Source: Ilex aquifolium
Lineage: Eukaryota; Streptophyta; Magnoliopsida; Aquifoliales; Aquifoliaceae
Length of the DNA stretch: 64,000 nt
Reading direction: 5' to 3'
Assembly (NCBI GenBank): GCA_951799425.1
Contig: OX637394.1
Span: 13,536,501-13,600,500, forward strand
Made by a program: the position numbers and the translations under genes. The number at the start of each line of letters is the position of its first letter. Position 1 is the first letter of the stretch. Of this stretch, positions 36,198 to 47,300 are shown piece by piece. The notes below the pieces were generated by a model that ran no database searches, was not told the origin of the DNA, and saw nothing but the letters and a program-made list of their open reading frames with translations.

Positions 36198-36379
36198 TAA
36201 TTTTATAAAAAAACATAAATTAGATGGGCTCGATAGAATGGAAATTGGTTTGTAACGAAAAAAGCCGGACTTTCCATCTACTATGAGCTATGGAGGTGAG
36301 AAAAATGATTAAACTCGTCTCACACTAGAAGTAGGATGAGAGATTGAGTCGTAAATCTCGTTCTTATGACCTCAATATA

Positions 36380-38458
36380 TCTATATAATAAAGTAGCTAG
36401 ATTTCTGTCTTTAGCTTTTCGCGGTTCAAATTGCTTGAAGAAATATTGATCCGACGGTCTTAATACGAAATATCCTCTCCCCCCAATTTTTTGAGCAAGA
36501 CTTTCATTCATTCCACAATTCTAAGACTCCTATCTCTCTTATAACTCTCTATCTCTCTCTATCTTATACTACACATTAATTAGGTCGCTAATTATGATTC
36601 TAATAAAAGATTATTTTTAAAAATTTTAAATAAACAAATGGACCTTAAATAAATATTCTTTGCGTCAAAACGAGTCGAATGACTATAATATAGGTCATAT
36701 TTTGTTTTGAAATAAAAATACTATAATATTCGAATGGTATAATAGACGAATAATATTTATGTAATGTGATATATCTATATACTAAGGGGTCTATCATTAT
36801 TTGTCTTATTGTTTTAAGATTATTGATCAAACGATCGAAATTCCTCCTCCAAATTTCATTGTACTCGATTATCGGTTCGAAGTGATTATGATTAGTATTC
36901 GAATTGAGTTGAATTTAATTGTCAAGTATAAAATATGTATTCTAACTTAAACTTAACTTTGCTTGAATTTTACGAGTATTCAAGTTGAAGTTAAAGTGAA
37001 ATTGATTGTAAAAATAATAAAGAATAACTAAATTAAAAAAAAAAAAGTTATGACATCACAGTGAACGGGAATAGAAAAGAATTAGTTTGTAGGTTTAAGA
37101 TAGAAGTGTTAATTTAGTCGAACTTAAATTCAATTCTCGATTTGACGTAATTAAGAGTAAGATTCGAATTTAACTGAATTTAACTGTCGTGCATAAAGTA
37201 TAAATTATTGCTTAAATTTAAAGGGTGGAGTTATTCCCACCCCCAAATCTTCATTCTCACCTCATTTAATTTATCATTATTAAACTACTAAGTCTACCAT
37301 TTCTATACTCATCTCATGCTACATACACCCCTTTTAAAAAGAAAAGAATGAAACAAGGAAAAAAAAAAGAAGCAAACTGAAACAAGAAGGGAAAAAAAAA
37401 CAAGCAAAGATTAAATGAACAAGTAAAATTACAAAATGCAAAACCACAACACGCAATACCGGATATAAAAAAAAAAGTATCAAGCACAAACACAAAATCG
37501 AACAAAAATAAAATAAGAAACATAGATACAAAACCTAAACAAGATAAAAAAACAACAAATAATCTGAAAAGAATACATATATATACACACATATAAATTC
37601 TAAATAAAAAATTATTAAACTTGACATAGATATCAAAACATACCAAAAATAATAAAAATTCATACAACAGACAAGAAATCAAATATATAATTAAATTGAA
37701 AAGTAATACTAGCATTTATCTCACTAGAAAAATTTATATTAAAAAAGTAATTTTGTGAGTGCATGAGATGAAATAGAGAATAAAACCCTAATTATGACAA
37801 AATAAAAGGTGAGTTTACTTATTAAACGGGGTGTATGTAGCATGGGGTGGACTTTGTTACAAATAGGGTGGGTATAGAAGGGGTGGGCTTAGTAGTAGAA
37901 GGGTGGACTTAGTAGTTTGATAATGAGAAATTTAATAAGGTGAGAATAGTCTCACCCAAACTTAAATTCAATTGAATTTTACGAATATTTAAGTTGAACT
38001 CAAATAAAAACTGATTTTAATTACTCAACAAAATTTTTTACATCTACGAGAATTCACGTGAAACTTTTGGATGATTTCCTCACAAAAGTTACACAAACTC
38101 ACATTAGAAAAATGGTGCAGAGATAATGTTATGAACTTTAGGTAGAAACCTGCAGATAAACAAATAGTTATATTTTTTTTTTAAATTTGAAATAAACTTT
38201 ATTAAAAATGTTAATATTGTGGATGTTTAACCAATAATAATTATATTTTCTCAAATTTTTTAATTAATATGTTGCAGTAGTTGCAGCGTGACTTTCGTTA
38301 TATAAAGGTTTGATTATATATGTTCTGCATACAGGTTGAACAATATCAATTTGATCGTTATATTGTTGAAATTGTATTATACATTGCCTTTATTTATGAA
38401 AAAATATTTACAATTTTGTACGAGTAACGTAGTGCCTTCAGGCACGGGTAATTACTAG
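36380..38458 (+). mobile_element. Helitron H4 (2079 bp)
   Basis: Starts TCTATATAATAAAGTAGC at 36380 after host A. Ends CTAG at 38455-38458, with hairpin GTGCC-TTCA-GGCAC at 38432-38445. The base after the 3' end is the T that opens H5. The 5' end carries AGCTTTTCGCGGTTCAAATT as in its relatives. It holds a Mutator-type MITE (37223-37957) and no recognisable gene. Confidence 0.85.
37223..37957. mobile_element. Mutator-type MITE nested inside Helitron H4
   Basis: The ends are GGGTGGAG...CTCACCC, with long TIRs; TTATCATTATTAAACTACTA on the left mirrors TAGTAGTTTGATAATGAGAA on the right. The flanks are AAATTTAAA (37214-37222) and AAACTTAAA (37958-37966), a 9-bp duplication with one mismatch. The interior is very A-rich, which creates a 133-codon Phe/Leu-rich frame on the minus strand that I do not count as a gene. 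Confidence 0.78.
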
Positions 38459-38767
38459 TCTATATAATCAAGTAGCTAGATTTCTTTGTCTTTAGCTTTT
38501 CGCGACTCAAATCGCTTGACAATTATTGATCCAACGGTCCTCATGCCAAATTTTTCTAAAACTCCTATCTCTCATCTAACTCTCTCTCCTTATCTCATAC
38601 TAACTGATACAAAGACTTCTATCTTTCATCTAACTCTATTTCCCTATCCCATACTATAACTCTCTCTCCATATCTCATACTAACCTCTCTCACGTATCTC
38701 TCTCACATACGTTTGTCTCTCTTTCAACTCTACCACTTGCCCAAGAACTGAACCACTAGCGACTGCT

Positions 38768-39452
38768 ATGGCAACTACAACTACATCCAGTGTAATCATC
38801 GAGACTATGTCTTCCATCCAGCCGTCGCCACTCTCGAGTAACGCTTTGTCTCCCTCCTCCTCCTCTTCCTCCTCCTCCTCCTCTCTCTCTCTCTCTCCAA
38901 ATTAAGGTTTAGCATTATTGTTTTCCTCTATATACATCATTGCCTTTTCCTCTCCCTTTGTGGTAGGACTTACGAAGCCATGGATAGATACCATGAAGTC
39001 GAGAAACAAAAGCTCAAGTCACAACTGTCTGCTTCAGGTACTTTGGTTTCTTAGGTTGTCTGGTCTTCTTTTATCTTTCATGGGATTTTTTTTTTTGGTT
39101 TTCTATTAATCGACATTGATTTTCGTTGGTGTCATTGGCTGAATTGATTTTTCGTAGGTCTAGATTTCTTCGTCATAAGTCCAAGTTCCTGCCAAAGTGG
39201 AGTGGAGGTTTAAATTTTCATAGTCGAAAGTGGATGACTTATGGATAGTTTCAATTGGTGTGAATCACTCAGATTGTTTACTGTTTGTTTTAGATCTCTA
39301 CAATTATGAGATGAAAGAAAGTACTAGGCAAAATTGTATGACTTTTTATAGTCATTTTATGTACAGATTTACGTGAGTGATCCCCCTTATTTTTTATATT
39401 TTGCTGTTTTTGGTACATAGAGATGGAAGATGATGAAGAGGAGGGCCTCTGA
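38768..39452 (+). pseudogene. exon-like cassette of unknown host gene captured in Helitron H5
   Basis: A possible first exon 38768-38904 opens with ATG (MATTTTSSVIIETMSSIQPS, then a Ser-rich run) and ends AAATTAAG|GTTT. A second, 38967-39037, lies between TGTGGTAG and GTACTTTG, joins in frame and reads TYEAMDRYHEVEKQKLKSQL. A last one from 39421 follows ACATAG, reads MEDDEEEGL and stops at 39450-39452. AATAAA follows at 39559. Both introns lie where a plant gene could have them, but the middle of the gene seems lost. I do not recognise the protein. This could be a captured, partly deleted gene, or chance splice-like sites in an AT-rich element. Confidence 0.45.
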
Positions 39453-40383
39453 TTCCTTTTATTTTCTGCATAGATTAATGTTGTTGTAAAAGAAGCAAGA
39501 TATCCATTTTGGGGTGGTTTTTATTTTATTTTTTATTTGGGCTTGATTGTATAACTTGAATAAAGAATTCCTTCTTTATTATTATTCTCATTTTGCAACT
39601 CCTCATTTGCTAATTGTTATGGAATTGTGGGGTTGTCTCAAAGAACACTCACCAGTGGTTTGAAAAAAAATTAGATATGGATGATTAATATGCAAAGCTT
39701 ATCAGGAGGATGAACCCACCTAGGTGTTATTACGAATCTCTTCATCTTTTCCAATTAATGTTTTTGGTCATGAATTGGTGTTCTATGTTTTTGGGTTTTA
39801 GTGAGCATATTGGTTCAGCTATATAAAGAATCATGATATCCATTGTAACTTTAATTTCATGATCTTGAGCATTTGTCAAAGTTTCCAAAGCAAACAAACT
39901 AAGTGGTGTCTGGAAAGGGTTTAAAAAGTAAACAAATTCTTTATTGAAATTTGCATTTGCACATTGTGCACTGAGTTTCTGAATTTTGCACATTTAGTAT
40001 CAATTTTTTAACTTTTGATCTCAGACAACAATTGATTTGTTTACTATACCACGGTGAATTCAATCCTATTATATCTTTATCTCTCTATTTGCATTTCTTA
40101 TTCTTAGATTTATTAAAAATTGATGGTTGTTTGTACATATTACAGTTGAGGTATTAACATCTTTCATTCAACTTTTTAGGTGAGTTTGATAGTTTTGGGA
40201 TAGTATTAACGCCTTTCATTGATGATATTTGTAGTTGTAGTAATACATGATCATTTATTATTATTTTATCTTAAAAACTTGAATTGTTGTATTTCTAACA
40301 AAAGTAGTTGTTAGTTACAAGGGTTTGTCGGTAACCAAAAAAGAAATGTGTGTGAGTCTGTGTTTTGTGTATATTTATATGTG

Positions 40384-40735
40384 GGGGATTGGACATTTGA
40401 TGATTGAATTTATAATTATGTTGTTATTGGGGTTGAATGGTGATAGTGGTGATAAATTAATGAGTTTTATAAATGAGCAAGGTTTGGTTGTTTTTATTTA
40501 TTCCTTAAATATTGTGAATTTAATTGTGTTCTGTTAAAATTTGTTTGTTTTTGTTTGAAGTATTTATTATATGGGATAGATTGAAAATTTGGAGATCGAG
40601 TTTATAATTATGTTGTGTTATTAGGTTGAATGGTAACCGTGATGATAAATTCACGAGTCTTATAAATGAGCAATATTTTATTAATTTTATTTATTGATTA
40701 AAGATTGTAAACTTTATTAGGTTATGTTAGTATTT
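40384..40735 (+). repeat. diverged tandem duplication, offset 192 bp, in Helitron H5
   Basis: Both copies contain TTTATAATTATGTTG, GGTTGAATGGT, GATAAATT and TATAAATGAGCAA in the same order, the first copy near 40384-40550 and the second near 40574-40735. Confidence 0.7.
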
Positions 40736-40968
40736 TATTTTTTTATTTTTTTTTGTATTTATATATATGGTGTTGTTTTGAGAAGTTTTTTTTATATATT
40801 TTTATGATAGTTACATTAATATGAAAGATATGATCGACAGTATATTTCGATTATTTTAAAAAAAAAAATTGGTATGAATGTTTTCAGGCCCTTTTTTTTT
40901 AATCTAGGCAATTGTTTGCAATTTTTCTTTTGGGTTATCTAGTGCCTTTAGGCACGGGCAATGACTAG

Positions 40969-43900
40969 TGCTATTAAATTACATCCAACTACTCAATCAA
41001 GGAAGACTCGAACCTAACCACCCCGCTTTCCTAACCACCCCACTTTCGGAGATTGACGGAGACTTTGCTTGACGTCTAGTTCTGAAAATCTAATCCCAAC
41101 GTAACTTGGCCAATGCATTTGAGTATTTGCCATGGAAGCAAGCCATGTGGTAGTTGCTGCTTTTTACAAAGTCCTATGCCTGTGGATCATCCGATGCAGG
41201 CCCCTAAAATTTGAATTTAATTTAAAAACTTTAATCTGAATCCAATCCGAATACACAACATGACTCATTTCACCACTCATATCTTTATTGGTAAAAAAAT
41301 TAAAAAAAAAAATTCGATCCAAATACCTCAATTAAACTAAATTTTCAAAAATTATATCCAATTGATCTATCCAAATTCAGATCAAAATCTAATCTATTGA
41401 CAAGTCTATTCATTAGCGAACAAGACGAGATGTTGCAAAAGGAAATAAAGAATATTAGACGAACGACTAACAAATTTAAGCCACTGGGTCCAATTATGGT
41501 AGTTAGATTCACTAACATATATTGATGAATTACTTCAAGCTTTATTAACTGTAAAACAAGCAAAACTAAGTCCAAGAGAACTTCTAAAACATCTTATCTT
41601 AAAGAAAATGACAATAAAACAAACACAATAATATAACATGGTTCGATTCTAACATCCATATCATACAAAATCCAAAACACAACATTGGCATTTGCTCTAT
41701 ATATAATATATTACATGAACTATATACCAAAAGTTGTAGGTCAATGATATATGTACATCATATATCATCATGTATTCAAACAAAAATGCAATAAACAACC
41801 ACAATCATGGCCATGGGTCTTAAATTAAGATTGTGAATCAGGTATCTGGCATGCTCAATAGTCTCATGATTGATGAGATTAACAACATGAAATCCCATAT
41901 TGGCAAGTTCAATACCAAACTTACCATTTGTACCATCCTGAAAAGTCTGACAAGCTATATAAACTTGAGCTTCATGCTGAATAAGAAGAATTAACCAAGT
42001 TATCATATTTCTTTATGCCAATTTCTACACCTCTTAATTCAATCTGTCAAAGTCTGAGTGCAGAAGAGAAATTATGCATAACTTTGGTCGACTGGCTCAA
42101 AGGCTAGTTGACTAACTCTATTGCAGAACACCCCCATTTTAATTTTTGGTTTTGTGTTACAATTTTATTAAATACATCCACCAAGTCAGAATCTACTGAT
42201 TCTTATCTCTCTCTAAGAAGTGAGTTCTTGTGTAATAAAATCAATCTAATTGAGCAGTCAATATTTCAATCATGCTTTGATCTATCAACAATTCACCAAT
42301 TTCATCAATCAGAATAATTCAAATGCAGCATGTGCATGTGATCCAATGTACTTCGTATTTGAATAAGAAGTAAAGCATGCATGAAAATATTGAAGAAAAT
42401 ACCACACCTCCTATAAACATACGATATATAATAGTTTGACTAACCTCAGCCTACATCAAGTTTTCAAACCACCTTACTTGAGCTTCAATCCACAAGTAAT
42501 GGTTTTCTAGGCTAACCCAACAACCATATGGTTCCAAATGGTCAAACAACTAGTCAACCTAGAAATACTCTTATCTGGGATTTGTACAAGTATTCCTAGA
42601 GTTTCTTTTCAATCTACCTAGAGAGCTCTTGCAAGACGGCACTCAACCAGGAAACATGGGACTAGCTTGACAACCCACCTAATGAATCTGGCTGGTGACG
42701 TTTTCCCTTAAACAAACCTACAAACAAGAAACACAAAAGGTTTTTCTTAAAGCTTACCCAAAAATTTTGAAGCCACTATAACACAAATAATGAAATATAA
42801 GTTCACTTTAAATCAAGCCTTCCCACAAGCAATTCACACAAGGTGTTATAACCTAACCTTGAGTCAAGCGCCTGTGTGTGTCCAAATACGCAAAGGGAAG
42901 TAATTACTCCTCAATAAAAGAATGGCCACACATTGACAATTTTATTCTTCAAAATACTTGAGCTTATGGGACTTTAGATGATGAAAACATGATGTAAAAT
43001 GCATTCTAAAGCTTTTTTAATCTCTCTTGGTTGCTCTCTAATGTGAACTAGTGATTTAGGATCTCAAAACATCAAGTTTCCACTAAAAAACTAAAAACTG
43101 TATGTGTAATTGTGCAACGTCTTAAATATGGATAGTTTTTTTCAAATTTGGACACCTGAGTGAACTAGGTAACTCCAATTCAGTTTAGCAGACTGCTATG
43201 CCTAATCAAATTTTTTTGCTTCCTACATAATACCAACTAGTCTGCAGTAGTTTCAAGTTTCAACTATCTAAGGACCTCACAAATTCTTCAAGCTGTCTCC
43301 AATCAGATAGATGGATTTGGTTCCATTTGCATATATGGAATCATAATGGTTTAGCATTTGATTGCCGAAAGATTTCACACTTTGAATTTCCATTTCAACT
43401 AGGCACTAACATAGATATCAAGACATTGTAAATCCGGGATCCCAAGCTACCCTAGAACTAATTCCCGCAATGCTAGATCATCACCTATCATCAAATAGAA
43501 CTCATTGTATTCAAGTAGATCCTGCATCAATATACAATTATAGTGATTTCAACTACACCAGAGACCCATGTTTGGCTAGTTGGACAGTCCAGGATTGAGC
43601 TTCCTGTTCCATCAGAAAACAAAATCCTAGCCCTGGGGAAGCAAGCCCTTGTCATAGGAGGGTCTGCACTTGCGTAATTAAAGAAATGGTAGACAGCATA
43701 GTTTGGGAACATCATGGACCAAGTATGGGAGCACAAGAAAACATGTAGATAGTCTAGTGTCTTTTTGAGACATTTTCCCATATTTGAGGAAGCCTATCCC
43801 TATTTAGCACCATTCCACAAGAGAGATCTTGAAAAAAAAGTCACAGCACCACCAAATTGTTTCAATGCTACAGATACGTTATCCTCATCTTTCATTTTTC

Positions 43901-44364
43901 AATTAGTTAATCAGGTCTCATATAATTACACAGGTGAGAATTCAAAATCAATTAAGCTTTCCAAGCAAGTCCCTAATGCAAAGTGAATTATGATTCAAAT
44001 TGATTCATAAAACAATAATATCCATATAAGAAATACCTTAACAACCCTATCGGAAAAAGGCAATCTAATTTACACAATCTAAACTGACAACTTGATTACA
44101 GTGAACTATAAATGGCGGAAAGACATTAAAATTTTTTACTGATTGAAAAAGAAAATTAGAATGTTTTGTCACATACCCTAAAACTGCTTCAAATCGACGT
44201 GCCAGAGAAATACAAAAATAAATCTTCAAAAGTGAGATGTTTTGGTGCAGCACTTGGGGCTAGGAATTCTTTACAGGATGGAAGCCGAGCACTGAGCGAT
44301 GGACCAACAGGGTTAGTACTTGCTATATCCAATTATCACCTCTTAACATAAAAAGATGCAAAAT
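40969..44364. other. intergenic, 3' side of HIRA, no gene seen
   Basis: No convincing gene. The minus-strand words near 41450-41560 (NYHNWTQWLK in one frame) faintly recall a Copia gag N-terminus but are too short and broken. Part of the HIRA 3' untranslated region should lie immediately below 44365. Confidence 0.4.
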
Positions 44365-47300
44365 TCAAGAACCCGCCTCCTTTGCGGGTGGCACCAGATT
44401 CAGTTTATCTGTTGGTTCCAAATTCACTTGATCTGTGATTAGCGGGTTGTATTGTGTTTGATCTGTTGTTTGCAAGGCAGAACCCACTGGATCAGTTGCT
44501 CGTGGGGTACAATCCATTTGATCTATGGTTGGCATCGCAGATGGAATTTCATCTGTTGCTGGCAGATTGCAGTCTGTTTGATTTGTTGCTGGTGGTGCCA
44601 AATTCATTTGTTCAGTCGTACGAAGGGTGGAGTCCATTTGACCTGGTTCAGGCACCGTTGCTATTGCAGGTGTAAGCTGATTTTGTTCTTGATTTGTTTC
44701 TGTTATTTCATATTCAGAGAGGAGATCCATAAACTCGTTGAGCAACCGCTGAACTTTTCTGTTAGTAGCCATCGCTGGAAGAATATCTTCCCCAAGGAGT
44801 TTGTGCTTTTTCATTCCCTGCAGAGGCCCAGATAAATAAATTTCAGTGGACTATCAGGCAAATGACAAATAAACATTGTAAGCAGAAGAGGAACTAACAA
44901 GGAAAAGAAACAAAACAAAGGAGAATGTATCACCAAGATGACATGACCGAATACAAACAACTTGAAGATTGAGGAAGTACCCCAAAATGCAGTATTTTAA
45001 GTTTTAACTTTTAAGCAATTGGTGACTGGGGAAACAAGGAAAATACTGGGCGTGTTTGAATTGCACCTCCGAAAATAGTATCCAAAAACATGTTTTTGAG
45101 AATAGTTTTAGAAAAATGTGTTTTAGTATTTTTATATCGAAAAACTTGTTTGGTTATATAATTTCAAAAATAATTCTACAGAATATAAAACAATAAAACT
45201 TGTTTGGATTGAGTGTTTCATATCAAACATTTTCAATTTATTAAACTTGATAAAATACAAAAAAAAATGGCAAAAAGAAAAAAAGAAAAAAAGAATATTT
45301 CACCAACATCTAAGATTAGTTTCAGCCAGATTCGACATCAGTTTCCCTCGCACCGCCTCTAATCCTTCATCTCCACTACTTCGGATCTAAAGCAGATCCG
45401 AAGTAGAACTGAAGCAATCGTCGGGAAAAAACATATCTGAAACAAGTATTAAAATTTCGTTTCGGTGCATTGTTTCGGTCACCTAGAAAACGGAAATGAT
45501 TTGACCCGTTTCGAAAACAGAATGAAAAAAAAAAAAATTAAAATTATTTTTTCAAAATATTGGTCGAAATATACCAAAATATCTTGAAATATTCCAAATA
45601 ATTGTGCAAATGTATTGAAATATAACAAAAAATTTCGAAATATTATGGAACACCTCGAAGTATTAGAATTTTGATTTCATCACTGATTCGTTTCGGTCTC
45701 TTTGAAAACGGAAACGTTTCGGATGTTTCGACCGTTTCGAAACGATATTTTGATCCTTGATCTAAAGTAGATCCAAAGTACATCGTCGGGAAAAAATCAA
45801 GATCCAGTCATCAGAAAAAAATCAAGAGCTTTGGTTTTGCCAGAGAGCTCACAGTCATTTGAGACTTTCGTCAGAGTAGACGCTGTGTGTTTGTATGTGT
45901 TCGTTCTGTCTGAGAGCCAAAGTGGAGAGAGAGAGAGAGAGAGAGAGAGAAAGTCGGGAAGAGTGAGAGTCTGGGAGAGAGAAAGGCAAAAAAAAAACTT
46001 TTATACTAAGACTTGTTTTGCTACTAAAAAGGTTAGAAGGAGAGACCTCATTAAAGGTTAGTTGTTCTCCGTGTTTTCTAATTTTCCATTCTTTTGTCTC
46101 CAAAACACCCCAAAACATCTTTTAACTATTCCCAAAAATCAGCCTTTTGTTCTCCATTTTTTTTCAAAATTGTTCCCGAAAATTTCTGTCCAAACAGATT
46201 TTCACTAATTTTTTGTATCACAAAACAAGAAACATGTTTTTGAGATACAATCCAAAAAGACCCAATATTTTGCAACAACATGATCCATACATTCCGAAAA
46301 GAGAAAAAAAATCGAGTTTCAAGTTAAAAATAGAGTTTCTAGTTAAAACAAGAAAAAAGTTGAAGTTGATCGTCGACACTTAGCACACCAAAGAAAGGGC
46401 CCACCCACTCTATCCTCAAAGTTCCAAAAACCTTTTGTGTATGTAACACGAGGGCAGAGAAAGAAGTCTCTGCCACATATTATATTTGTTATATAACTTC
46501 ATTACTACAATATCTATGTCGAAAAGAAGTGGACGAAGAACTAAGAAGCAAGGATATGGATACGGGTGTCGTATCCGATACGATACGGACACACGAATAT
46601 AACAAAGTTTCAAAATATAAGACACGAGTACGACAAAAATACAGCTAATTAAAATATTATTTTATATTTTTTATATAAATAACATTAATAATAAGGGCTA
46701 GAAATCATTGAGTAGGCTAATATTAAATTGAGCAATGGGCTAGTACATTAGAATTGGGCAGTGGCTAACACCAAATTGGACCATAGGCTAACACAAAAGT
46801 TAGGTTGTGGGTAAATTTATTTGACAATTAATAAATAAATTATACCAAAAAAATAAGAGAAAATATTAATAAAAGAATACGTTTTTATGTTCAGTCGAGA
46901 GAGAAAGAGAGTGAAGAAAAAGAAAAAGAAAAAAGAAAAGAAGGCAGAAGGCATTGACTTAGGATGCATCTAGGAAACCAACAAAGAGGAAAAAGAAAAA
47001 GAAAAGAAGGCAAAAGGCACCAACTCTGGATGCAGCTAGAGCACCGACTCCGGAAGAATGCAACGATCTCAAGAAGAAGAAGGAAAGAAGGAAGAAGGCA
47101 GACTGGAAGCTGATCGTTGAAGAAGGTATATATCTCTTCGCCTCTTCTTCACCTGACGCCTCTTTTTCTCTCTTCTTCTATACTCTCTGTTCTGTCAACG
47201 ACCTTTTCTTCTTTTCTTTTCTTTTTCAGCCCCTTATTCCCCGTATCCCCCTATATCCCCCACGTATCCGAGTCGTATCCAGTTTCAAAAAATCCTTGTG

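Larger units (their letters stand above)
38459..40968 (+). mobile_element. Helitron H5 (2510 bp) carrying exon-like sequence
   Basis: Starts TCTATATAATCAAGTAGC at 38459, directly after the last base of H4. Ends CTAG at 40965-40968 before host T, with hairpin GTGCC-TTTA-GGCAC at 40942-40955. The first 70 bp match H4 closely. The interior holds a gene-like cassette (38768-39452) and a 192-bp-spaced duplication (about 40384-40735). No Rep/helicase is present, so movement would need help from another element. Confidence 0.85.

Noticed and set aside
37314-37715. 133-codon Phe/Leu-rich frame on the minus strand, membrane-protein-like
   Set aside because: It lies inside a very A-rich Mutator-type MITE. 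Poly(A)-like sequence read on the other strand gives Phe/Leu runs by composition alone.
41345-41575. Possible Copia gag fragment on the minus strand (NYHNWTQWLK-like words)
   Set aside because: Too short and only readable in a broken frame; no LTR, primer-binding site or further retroelement domain nearby.
43527-43781. 84-codon minus frame upstream of the HIRA 3' end
   Set aside because: No family resemblance, no splice context, and it lies outside the ten-exon HIRA model, which already ends with a stop.
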